From NCBI RefSeq assembly GCF_007896895.1, contig NZ_VOGW01000028.1:66820-106363 (forward strand): a stretch of 39,544 nucleotides of DNA. Direction: 5' to 3'. Within the stretch, counting starts at the first letter, position 1. Every line of letters begins with the position of its first letter. This DNA comes from Streptomyces misionensis. GTDB taxonomy: Bacteria > Actinomycetota > Actinomycetes > Streptomycetales > Streptomycetaceae. A program made the translations under genes and the position numbers. Below are positions 1-7,022 of this stretch, in pieces. A model generated the notes under the pieces. The model had not been told where the DNA came from. It saw nothing but the letters and a program-made list of their open reading frames with translations, and made no database searches.

Positions 1-24
1 CGAAGCGGGGGCGGCGCGGCTCAT
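1..24 (-). CDS. 5' end of a gene leaving the window (partial)
   Basis: Only eight codons are visible (MSRAAPAS). The ATG at 24-22 overlaps the TGA stop (23-21) of the ABC transporter gene in an ATGA arrangement, which normally means translational coupling within one operon. Exporter-type half-transporters are often encoded in pairs, so a second ABC subunit is a plausible inference. The visible residues do not allow identification. Confidence 0.5.
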
Positions 25-2018
25 GCCGGGGTCCCGGGCTGCTCGCCGGCCGGTTCCGAGGTGATCTGGAAGGACAGCAACTGCCGGAACATGCCGGGCT
101 GTTGGGACAGTTCCTGGTAGGTGCCCTCTTGTACGACCTTGCCTTCGTCGAGGACGACGATCCGGTCGGCCACGGCCACATTGGTGATGCGGTGGGTCAC
201 CAGCAGGACCACGCGGTCCTGGGCCAGACCGCGCAGCCGCTGGAAGATGCGGTACTCGGCGCGGGGGTCGAGATTCGCGGTCGGTTCGTCCAGGACCAGC
301 AGCCCGGCCTCGCGGAAGAAGGCCCTGGCCAGAGCGATGCGCTGCCATTGGCCCCCGCTGAGTTCCTCGCCGTTGAGCCACTCGCGGGCGAGGAGGGTGT
401 CCAGGCCGGAGGCGAGTCTGCCGACGACCTCGTCGGCGCCGGCGGCCTCGCACGCCGCCAGCACCGCGGCGTCCCCACCTGCGGTGGGCTGGCCCAGGTT
501 CACGTTCTCCCGCACGGTCAGGGGCCAGTGCGCGTAGTCCTGCGGCACCAGGGCCACTTGCCGCCACAGGGCCTGCGGATCGGCCTCCCTGGTGGACAAC
601 CCGTCCCACCGCACCTCACCGGCCGTGGGCAGGTTCAGACCGCTGATCAGCCTGGACAGCGTCGACTTCCCGGACCCGTTGAATCCGACCAGGGCGGTGA
701 CCTCCCCGCGGCGCAAGGTCAGCGAGACATCGGACAGGGCGTCGTGGTCCTTGCCCGCGTAGCGGTGGGTGACCGACGTGACCTCGATCGTCTTCGGCGG
801 CTCGGGACGGCGCGAGCCCCGGCGCATACGGAACCCCCCGGCTCTGTCCAGGAAGTCGCTCCAGTCGTCCATGTACAGGCCCGTGCGCACGGCGCGCGCG
901 CCGATGGCCACCAGGCCGCGGACCGACTGGCCCACCATCTGCAGCGCGAAGACGGCCGTCCCCGCGTGGCCGACGCTGATGCGCCCGTCCGCCAGCAGCA
1001 GGACGACCGCCGCCCAGACGACGGCCGAGCCGAGCCCACCGCACAGCGCCCCGAGCAGGGACATGCGGGCGCCCTTGTCGGCCGCGGCCCGGTCCTCGCG
1101 GTTGATCCGGGCGACCGTCTCCCGGTACCGGCCGGACAGGAACGGGGCCATGGTGCCGGCGCGGATCTGGTCGGCGGCGTCCCTGTTGTAGATGTGCCAG
1201 CGCAGCACCGACAGCATGCGCAGATCGCCGTTGCTGCGCAGGTTCGCCAAGTACCGCACCCGCGCGGCACTGACCTGGGCCAGGGCCTGCGGCAGGCTCG
1301 CCGCGATCAGGAGCGGCAGGAGCAGCCAGTTCACCCCGGTCAGTACGAGCGCCCCGGCGACGAACGAGGCGGCCGAGGCGATCAGGTCCTGCCCTTCGTC
1401 GATCAGGTCCCCGGTGACCTGCGCTCCGCGGTCCGCTGCCTCGCGCGCACGGTTGAAGTCGGGGTCGTCGTAGGCGCACAGTTCGACCTCGGCGCAGCCG
1501 AGCAGCAGCTGCTGTTCGGCCTCGCGCGACATCAGCGGGCCCAGCCGGGCGGACAGCCAGTTGACGATGATGCCCAGCAGAGCGCGCACACCGGCGGCAC
1601 CGGCCAGCAGGGCCACGGACGGCCACGCCTGAAGCAGTCGGTCGTAGACGTCCTTGCTGGTGAGCAGCGCGGTGAGGGTGCCGCTGATGGCGACCAGGCC
1701 GAGGGCCTGCATGACACCGGCGGCGGCCTGGCACACCAGCAGGCCGACGGTCGCCGGCCGGTCGACCTGCCAGGCGAGCGCCAGTGAGCGGCGCACCAGT
1801 TGCGGCAGGCGCCGGGCCATGTCACGCAGCCGGATCGAGCGTCCGGCCGCTTCCCGGCTGCCGGTCAGGTCGACGTACCGCATCTGCTGCCGGTCGCCGG
1901 ACTTCGGTGCGGTGTCATGTTCCGCTTCCGAACGCCCTTGCTCCTGCGCGGGCTCGGCCGGCGGGGCGGTCCGCGGCTCGGGGACGCCGCCGGCTGATTC
2001 ACCGGTGGCCCTGCTCAT
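21..2018 (-). CDS. ABC transporter, fused permease and ATP-binding protein (exporter type)
   Basis: This 665-residue protein has the layout of a half-size ABC exporter. A basic, charged N-terminus (1-85) is followed by a transmembrane domain of about six helices (about 90-385) and then an ATPase domain. Visible ATPase motifs are Walker A GFNGSGKST (445-453), the Q-loop at Q493, signature LSGGQ (553-557), Walker B ending in DE (577-578) and the H-loop histidine H609. All key residues are present, so it should be active. I chose the ATG at 2018 because the upstream 67 codons read like non-coding high-GC sequence. The stop overlaps the next start, suggesting an operon with the gene at the left edge. 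Family members export peptides, lipids or drugs; nothing here fixes the substrate. Confidence 0.9.
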   Translation of the reverse strand: MSRATGESAGGVPEPRTAPPAEPAQEQGRSEAEHDTAPKSGDRQQMRYVDLTGSREAAGRSIRLRDMARRLPQLVRRSLALAWQVDRPATVGLLVCQAAAGVMQALGLVAISGTLTALLTSKDVYDRLLQAWPSVALLAGAAGVRALLGIIVNWLSARLGPLMSREAEQQLLLGCAEVELCAYDDPDFNRAREAADRGAQVTGDLIDEGQDLIASAASFVAGALVLTGVNWLLLPLLIAASLPQALAQVSAARVRYLANLRSNGDLRMLSVLRWHIYNRDAADQIRAGTMAPFLSGRYRETVARINREDRAAADKGARMSLLGALCGGLGSAVVWAAVVLLLADGRISVGHAGTAVFALQMVGQSVRGLVAIGARAVRTGLYMDDWSDFLDRAGGFRMRRGSRRPEPPKTIEVTSVTHRYAGKDHDALSDVSLTLRRGEVTALVGFNGSGKSTLSRLISGLNLPTAGEVRWDGLSTREADPQALWRQVALVPQDYAHWPLTVRENVNLGQPTAGGDAAVLAACEAAGADEVVGRLASGLDTLLAREWLNGEELSGGQWQRIALARAFFREAGLLVLDEPTANLDPRAEYRIFQRLRGLAQDRVVLLVTHRITNVAVADRIVVLDEGKVVQEGTYQELSQQPGMFRQLLSFQITSEPAGEQPGTPA

Positions 2019-2396
2019 GCCGCCCACCCCGTACGTGGACTCGCCGTGCGGACGGAGTCGACGGCGTGCGGGGCCCGTGCGGGCCTGTTCGCGAGCGGGG
2101 CGGGTACGGCGGGAGCGGGCGGAAGGGTGGTGTGGGGATGGAGCGGGCGGTACATGGCGGCCTCCGGGAGAGAGGGGCAGGGCACCGGGATCAACGAGGA
2201 GGGGCCGCGTCTCGAACACACGTCTTTCGGACGTGATGGAAGTCCCGGTGGCACGCGAATGCGCGTTCGTGCCGGATACACCGACCCTTGCCCTGGCGGC
2301 CCGGCCGCCGAGCGCAGCCGTGGCCGAAACGCCGATGCTCGGCAGGCAGGCCGCGGAGCTGTCCGCCTGCCGAGCCCGATCCTTCGCGGCCCAGGC
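2019..2396. other. 378-base gap between ABC transporter and MFS gene
   Basis: No convincing gene was found. It must carry the promoter of the ABC transporter gene. A small perfect inverted repeat (CACGTC at 2219-2224, GACGTG at 2230-2235) could be an operator or hairpin. The left-hand arms of the MFS terminator lie near 2337-2375. Confidence 0.4.
2337..2375 (-). terminator. Hairpin terminator of the DHA2 exporter gene
   Basis: Perfect 11-bp inverted repeat, GCTCGGCAGGC (2337-2347) and GCCTGCCGAGC (2365-2375), with a 17-base loop. It begins about 20 bases after the stop of the minus-strand MFS gene. There is no T-run, as is common for Streptomyces terminators. Confidence 0.55.
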
Positions 2397-3863
2397 TCAG
2401 GAGGCCGCTGTCTCGTGGTCGGGAGAGGGGCTGAACCGCTGCCCGGCCGCCGGTGACGTGGACCGTGGCGCCGCGACGCCGACGAGGAGGGCGATCAGCA
2501 CGAAGCCCCCGGCGGCCAGGAAGGCGACGTGGTAGCCGCCGAGGAGTGCTTGCGCCTCGTGCTCGCCGGCGGCGGTGAGGCTGTTCGTGCGGGCGGTGAC
2601 GAAGGCGTTCAGCACGGCCAGGCCGATGGCGCCGCCGATCTGCTGAGTGGTGTTGAACAGCCCGGACGCGACCCCTGACTCGGCGCGCGGGACGGCGGTC
2701 ATGCCGAGGCCCATGACGGCCGGTGCGGTCAGGCCGAAGCCCAGCCCCATGGCGAGGCTCGCGGGCAGGAAGTCCACCGCGTACGTGCCGTCGACTCGTG
2801 CGAAGGACAGCGTCACGAAGGCGGTGGCGATGAGGACGAGGCCGCCGAACAGCATCGGACGCCGACCGAACCTGGTGATGAGCCGGGCCGAGAGGCCGAG
2901 GGAGACCGCCGCGATGACCGTCGCGATGGGCACGAAGCTGAGACCCGCCTGAAGGGAGCCGTACGCGAGAACGCGTTGCAGGTACAGCGTGCTGAAGAAC
3001 AGGAAGCCGAACATGCCCGCGATCATCATGAACTGCACGATGTTCGCCACCGTCAGACTCCGGGAGCGGAAGAACCGCAGCGGCAGCAGCGGATGCGCGG
3101 CCGTGGCCTGCCGGAGGACGAACCCGCCGAGCAGCAGGAGCGACAGCGGGCCGAGGACCAGCGTCCGGGCCGAACCCCAGCCGGTGCTCCCGGCGTCCAC
3201 GATCGTGTAGACGAGCAGCATCATGCCCGCGGTGACGAGGAGCGCGCCCGGGAAGTCGGTGCCCTTGCTCATGCCCTCGCCCTGCTCCCGGGGGACCGTG
3301 CGCAGGCCCATGACGACGAGCAGGGCGCCGATCGGGACGTTGATGAAGAAGATCCAGTTCCAGCTGAGCAGTTCGGTGACGACGCCGCCGAGCAGTGGCC
3401 CGACCGCCCCACCGCCCGCCGACGCGAAGCTGTACGCGCCGATGGCCTGAGCCTGCCTGCGCTGGTCGGGGAACATGGTCGCGACCATGCCCAGGACGCA
3501 GGCCGACGCGATCGCACCGCCGACTCCCTGGAGGAAGCGGGACCCGATCAGCGTCGCCTCGCCGCTCGCGAGCCCGCACAGCAGGGAGGAGGCGCTGAAC
3601 AGGGAGATCCCGGCGAGGAAGACCGTTCGCCGGCCGATCAGGTCGCCGAGCCGCCCGGCCAGCAACAGCAGGCCGCCGAAGGGCACGACATAGGCGTTGA
3701 CCACCCACACGAGGTTCTCGGCGGAGAATCCGAGACCCTGCTGAACGGCGGGTAACGCCACGTTCACGATGTTCTGGTCGAGGACGATCATCATCTGGCC
3801 GACGCAGAGCACGATGACGGTCAGCCACGGCGATCTGTTCGTCCGTGGGGCGGGCTGGTCCAT
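2397..3863 (-). CDS. MFS drug exporter, DHA2 (EmrB/QacA) family, with a TTA codon
   Basis: A 488-residue integral membrane protein of about 14 hydrophobic segments, the usual size for DHA2 proton-driven drug exporters. The family motif in the first helix is LDQNIVNVALP (28-38), and an RLGDLIGRR-like motif A follows in the first cytoplasmic loop. The ATG at 3863 is preceded by GGAGGAG at good spacing; a start 19 codons upstream has no such site and would run through the operator. Codon 37 (Leu in NVALP, bases 3755-3753) is TTA, the rare codon read by the bldA tRNA. The gene diverges from an HxlR regulator over an 83-base gap with a clear inverted repeat, so that regulator probably represses it. 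The substrate is unknown. Confidence 0.92.
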   Translation of the reverse strand: MDQPAPRTNRSPWLTVIVLCVGQMMIVLDQNIVNVALPAVQQGLGFSAENLVWVVNAYVVPFGGLLLLAGRLGDLIGRRTVFLAGISLFSASSLLCGLASGEATLIGSRFLQGVGGAIASACVLGMVATMFPDQRRQAQAIGAYSFASAGGGAVGPLLGGVVTELLSWNWIFFINVPIGALLVVMGLRTVPREQGEGMSKGTDFPGALLVTAGMMLLVYTIVDAGSTGWGSARTLVLGPLSLLLLGGFVLRQATAAHPLLPLRFFRSRSLTVANIVQFMMIAGMFGFLFFSTLYLQRVLAYGSLQAGLSFVPIATVIAAVSLGLSARLITRFGRRPMLFGGLVLIATAFVTLSFARVDGTYAVDFLPASLAMGLGFGLTAPAVMGLGMTAVPRAESGVASGLFNTTQQIGGAIGLAVLNAFVTARTNSLTAAGEHEAQALLGGYHVAFLAAGGFVLIALLVGVAAPRSTSPAAGQRFSPSPDHETAAS

Positions 3864-3893
3864 GTCCGGAGCTCCTCCATAAGTGCATCCTTT

Positions 3894-3917
3894 GTTACAG
3901 CCGTCATCTTCTGTAAC
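3894..3917. promoter_or_regulatory. Inverted repeat operator between MFS exporter and HxlR gene
   Basis: Perfect 7-bp inverted repeat GTTACAG-N10-CTGTAAC in the divergent intergenic region. The 17-base spacing between half-sites, and the location, fit a dimeric HxlR winged-helix operator controlling both genes. This is inferred from symmetry only. Confidence 0.65.
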
Positions 3918-3946
3918 CATGGAGCGGAGCGGAAGGAGGCACTTTT

Positions 3947-4366
3947 ATGTCACACCGTCACACCGATGTGTCCGAGCAGGTCATCAACGAGGCGTGCCCG
4001 GTCACCGAGGTGCTCGACCATGTGGCGGGCAAGTGGAGCATCGGCATCCTGGTCGCCGCGGCGCTCGGCCCCGTCAGGTTCACCGAACTGGAACGCGGCA
4101 TCGAGGGCATCAGCCGGCGGATGCTCACCTTGAACCTGCGCAAGCTGGAACGCGACGGTCTGCTCGTCCGGACCGTCCACCCCACCGTGCCGCCGAAGGT
4201 CGAGTACAGCCTCACACCCATGGCACGCGAGCTGCACACCTATCTCACCGGGCTGGTCGACTGGGCGCAGCGGCACCGCACCGCCATCACCGAAGCCCGG
4301 GCCGCCTACGACACCGCGGCCGCCGCCGAGCCGGCGGCTCCCGGGAACCGGCGGCCGCAACGCTGA
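3947..4366 (+). CDS. HxlR-family transcriptional regulator
   Basis: A 139-residue winged-helix regulator. The HxlR signature is clear: an N-terminal CPV (C17), then HVAGKWSIGILVA, the recognition segment GISRRMLTLNLRKLERDGLLVR and the wing region VPPKVEYSLTPMARELH. Thiol-sensing HxlR proteins such as HypR use the conserved N-terminal cysteine, so C17 could sense oxidants or electrophiles. The last 30 residues are Ala-rich and poorly conserved. The ATG at 3947 follows AAGGAGG (3933-3939). The gene is divergent from the DHA2 exporter, which is its likely target together with itself. Confidence 0.92.
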   Translation: MSHRHTDVSEQVINEACPVTEVLDHVAGKWSIGILVAAALGPVRFTELERGIEGISRRMLTLNLRKLERDGLLVRTVHPTVPPKVEYSLTPMARELHTYLTGLVDWAQRHRTAITEARAAYDTAAAAEPAAPGNRRPQR

Positions 4367-4447
4367 CGAGCCGTTCCCGCGAGGTCGGACCGAGGCGCGG
4401 GCGGAGTCCGGCAGCGGCCGTTTCCGCTCCTTTCGCCTCCGCTGCGG

Positions 4448-4816
4448 TTGTCCGCGCCGTGGACGGATGCTGAGGTCGTCCCCGAACGTACGACCGCTCT
4501 GGACCTCTTCGAGCGGACCGGCAACCGCACCGGGCAGGCGTACTGCTGGGACAGCCTCGCCCACGCGTACCGGGGACTGGACCGGCATGCCGAGGCGATC
4601 GGCTGCTTCCAGCGGGCCCTCGGCCTGTTCCGGGCCCTGGGCGACCACTACAACCAGGCCACCGCCCTCACCGGTCTCGGCGACGGCCACGCCGCGCGCG
4701 GCGACCGTGCCGAGGCCCGCGCCTGCCACCGGCAGGCCCTGGACATCCTCCGCGAACTCGGCCACCCGGAGGCCGACGACCTCCAGCGGCGGCTGACCCA
4801 GGCAGCACCCGCCTGA
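4448..4816 (+). pseudogene. 3' remnant of a TPR-containing regulator (SARP/NB-ARC type)
   Basis: The reading frame encodes about 120 residues resembling the extreme C-terminus of large AfsR/SARP-like or NB-ARC-TPR regulators. It shows two to three TPR units (CWDSLAHAYRGLDRHAEAIGCFQRAL and related) and a terminal LQRRL segment. Nothing upstream encodes the DNA-binding or NTPase domains. The only available start is a TTG with no ribosome binding site, and the 80 bases before it read as non-coding. I call it a decayed gene that keeps its natural 3' end and a following hairpin. A short expressed TPR protein is less likely. Confidence 0.6.
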
Positions 4817-4831
4817 CGTCCCCGGACCGGC

Positions 4832-4863
4832 GCGGCCCGCCGCACCCTTCCACGGCGGGCCGC
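4832..4863 (+). terminator. Hairpin after the TPR remnant
   Basis: Perfect 10-bp inverted repeat GCGGCCCGCC / GGCGGGCCGC with a 12-base loop, starting 16 bases after the TPR frame's stop. It is probably the original terminator of the decayed regulator gene. Confidence 0.5.
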
Positions 4864-5006
4864 ACCCGGCCGCCTGCAGAAGCCCACAAGGTTTGCCGAA
4901 GGGCCGATGACCAGGATGGCTGTCGCCGAACGGCACCGGGGGCGGACGCGCTTCCACCCACCTGCGGACAACCCGTGGCGCAGGAAGACGACTTGGAGGG
5001 GACCAC

Positions 5007-5414
5007 ATGATCTCGAAGATCGCCGTGCGGCTCGCAACGGCCACCGCCGCCGCCACACTCGCCACCCTGGGGATCGGCGCGCTGGCGGCCCCGTCCGCGG
5101 TGGCGGGCACGTCCAGCGGCCCGGCGCGCATCCAGTCGGGCACGTTCCACCTCTACGAGAAGAACGGCTACAAGGGCGGCTGGGCGGGCCTGACCGGGAC
5201 CGACAAGGACCTTCGGAACAACCACTTCGACAACGGCAAGAAGGTCGACAACCAGACCAGCTCGGTGAAGAACTACACCAACAAGTACGTCGACCTGTGG
5301 CAGAACGTCGGCTGCAGCGGCGCGCACACGACGTCGTACCCCGGCACGAAGGACCCCAAGCTCAGCAACGACGCCATCAAGGACAACCGACTGAGCTGCG
5401 TCAAGTTCCGCTGA
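5007..5414 (+). CDS. Secreted peptidase-inhibitor I36 / crystallin-like small protein
   Basis: A 135-residue exported protein. A Sec signal peptide covers about residues 1-33, with a hydrophobic Ala/Leu core and an AVAG cleavage region. The mature part of about 100 residues begins with FHLYEKNGYKGGWAGL, followed by the Asn-rich segment NNHFDNGKKVDNQTSSVKNY and two cysteines (in NVGCSG and RLSCVKF) that could form one disulphide. This pattern matches the small Streptomyces proteins annotated as peptidase inhibitor family I36, which have a beta/gamma-crystallin-like fold. GGAGGGG precedes the ATG at 5007. A very strong hairpin follows, so the gene is monocistronic. Inhibitor activity is inferred from family resemblance only. 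Confidence 0.75.
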   Translation: MISKIAVRLATATAAATLATLGIGALAAPSAVAGTSSGPARIQSGTFHLYEKNGYKGGWAGLTGTDKDLRNNHFDNGKKVDNQTSSVKNYTNKYVDLWQNVGCSGAHTTSYPGTKDPKLSNDAIKDNRLSCVKFR

Positions 5415-5426
5415 CATGACCGCCGT

Positions 5427-5463
5427 TCCCGGGTGCGCGGCCACGACGGCCGCGCACCCGGGA
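5427..5463 (+). terminator. Strong hairpin terminator
   Basis: Perfect 16-bp inverted repeat with a 5-base loop (arms 5427-5442 and 5448-5463), 12 bases after the stop of the I36-like gene. It separates that gene from the lipoprotein gene starting at 5487. Confidence 0.75.
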
Positions 5464-5486
5464 CCACGCCGCCCGAGAGGAGCCGC

Positions 5487-6380
5487 ATGTCCGCCTCCCG
5501 AAAACCCTGGCGTGCCGGCATCTGCCTGGTGACGGGGGCCTGCGCCCTGCTGGTGGGCTGCGGCCCGCCCGACGCGCCCGGGCCCACCGCCTCCGCTGTC
5601 ACGGCGGGGCCCGTCGCCTCCGCGCAGGCCCGCGCCCTGCTACTGCCGTACGACCGGTACGAGATGACGCCCGCCGACGTGCTGACCGTCGAGGCGGCGG
5701 AGGACGCCCTGATGGTGCCGTGCATGCGGGCCCAGGGCCGGACCTGGAAGCCGCTGCCGCGGGCCGCGGACGCCGACCCGCCCAACCGCTCGCGCTACGG
5801 CGTCATCGAGCCGGGGGTCGCGGAACGCTACGGCTACCACCAGCCCCCGCCGCCGCCCGGTGTCGCCCGCCGGACGGCCGCCGAGAACGCGCGGAACGCG
5901 GAACTCACCCAGGCCGACGCGGACGCCGCGTTCGGCAGGGCGACGGGACATTCGTCCTCCGTCGACGGATGCTGGAAGACGGCCCACGACCGGCTCCGCC
6001 GGCACGTACCCGCGTCCGACCACGCGTTGCTCGATGAACTCACCCTGCGGTCCTTCGAAACCTCGCTCAAGGAGCCGCGGGTACGCGGGAAACTGGCCTT
6101 GTGGAAGTCCTGTATGAAACGTTCGGGATTCTCCTACGCCACGCCCCTCGACGCGGCCGACGACCCCGCCTGGGCGGGGACGAAGCGGCCTGCACGGCGT
6201 GAACTGCTCATCGCCACCGCGGATGTGCGGTGCAAGACGTCCACCGGGCTCGTCGACCTCTGGAAGCAGGCGGAAACCGCTTGGCAGCAGGACTTCGTCA
6301 ACCGGCATGCCGAGGCGTTCCACGCACTGGCCCGGGCCAAAGAGGTCTGGCTCCGCGCGGCCCGTGCCGCCCTGCGCTGA
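5487..6380 (+). CDS. Secreted lipoprotein of unknown function
   Basis: A 297-residue protein with a lipoprotein signal: basic start (MSASRKPWRAG), hydrophobic core and lipobox LVGC with Cys25. The mature region has a Thr/Ala/Pro linker, then four further cysteines in the contexts VPCMRAQG, DGCWKTA, KSCMKRSG and VRCKTST. These are evenly spread and may form two disulphides. The C-terminus (TAWQQDFVNRHAEAFHALARAKEVWL) looks helical. GAGAGGAG precedes the ATG at 5487; an open frame extends 18 codons further upstream but runs into the terminator hairpin. I recognise the general Streptomyces lipoprotein type, not a named function. It may be co-oriented with the NLR operon by chance only. Confidence 0.75.
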   Translation: MSASRKPWRAGICLVTGACALLVGCGPPDAPGPTASAVTAGPVASAQARALLLPYDRYEMTPADVLTVEAAEDALMVPCMRAQGRTWKPLPRAADADPPNRSRYGVIEPGVAERYGYHQPPPPPGVARRTAAENARNAELTQADADAAFGRATGHSSSVDGCWKTAHDRLRRHVPASDHALLDELTLRSFETSLKEPRVRGKLALWKSCMKRSGFSYATPLDAADDPAWAGTKRPARRELLIATADVRCKTSTGLVDLWKQAETAWQQDFVNRHAEAFHALARAKEVWLRAARAALR

Positions 6381-6484
6381 GGCCCCGCGGCCCCATGCCG
6401 GCACGGCCGGGCGGGAAGGCGCCCGCGCAGGGCGGCGGCAGTGCCGGGGACGGGGACACGCTGGTCGGCTCAAGTGCCGTGCAC

Positions 6485-6499
6485 CACAAGGGCGTTGTG
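6485..6499. promoter_or_regulatory. Small inverted repeat upstream of the effector/NLR operon
   Basis: CACAA-GGGCG-TTGTG lies about 65 bases before the GTG start of the small effector-like gene, inside a longer imperfect symmetry (GTGCACCACAA ... TTGTGCGGTGTAC). It could be an operator or part of the promoter. No clear -35/-10 pair was identified. Confidence 0.25.
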
Positions 6500-6563
6500 C
6501 GGTGTACTTGCTCCCGGAACCATGCCGCCGTCCGTCCGTACGGCGGCCGGAGGGGGGAAGACC

Positions 6564-7022
6564 GTGCCGGATTCGCAGAGTGCGCAGCAAATGGCGGAGA
6601 CGCTGGCGATGACAGGTGCCTCGACGCTGGTCGCGGCGATGGCCACGGACGCGTGGCAGACCGGGCGCGGCGGCTTCGCGCGACTGTTCCACCGCCGGGG
6701 GAACGGCCTGCGCGAGATCGGGACCCAACTGGACAACGACGCGGCCCTGATGGCGGGGGCGGACGCCGCCGCGGCCCGCGAGGCGCTGCTCGAACTGTGG
6801 CGGCTGCGGCTGCTCGGCCTGCTGCGCGACCACCCGGACGCGGCACCCGAGCTGACCGAACTCGTCGACCGGATTCGGGAACGGCTCCCGGAGGACGGCC
6901 GCCGCTGGACACAGGACGTCCGCGCGTACGACCACTCCGTCGTCAACGCCGTGCAGGGCGGCAACCAGTACAACCACCACATGGACAGACCCCGCACGGA
7001 CGGTGACGTGGACGAGGCATGA
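6564..7022 (+). CDS. Putative NLR-associated effector with C-terminal RHIM-like amyloid motif
   Basis: A 152-residue protein. Residues 8-30 form a hydrophobic, probably helical segment (LAMTGASTLVAAMATDAW). A basic stretch (35-50) and a helical Ala/Leu/Arg-rich region (55-112) follow. The C-terminus carries VNAVQGGNQYN (127-137), which recurs as INAVQGGDQYN at the N-terminus of the next protein. Bacterial NLR pairs described in the literature share such short amyloid-signalling motifs (BASS, some RHIM-like) between a C-terminal copy on a small effector and an N-terminal copy on the receptor. Helical effector domains of this kind (Bell domains) are thought to be membrane-active. I chose the GTG at 6564 because GGAGGGGGGAAG precedes it; an ATG at 6522 is an alternative. 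The stop overlaps the next start (ATGA), so the two genes are translationally coupled. The pore-forming role is inferred. Confidence 0.7.
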   Translation: MPDSQSAQQMAETLAMTGASTLVAAMATDAWQTGRGGFARLFHRRGNGLREIGTQLDNDAALMAGADAAAAREALLELWRLRLLGLLRDHPDAAPELTELVDRIRERLPEDGRRWTQDVRAYDHSVVNAVQGGNQYNHHMDRPRTDGDVDEA

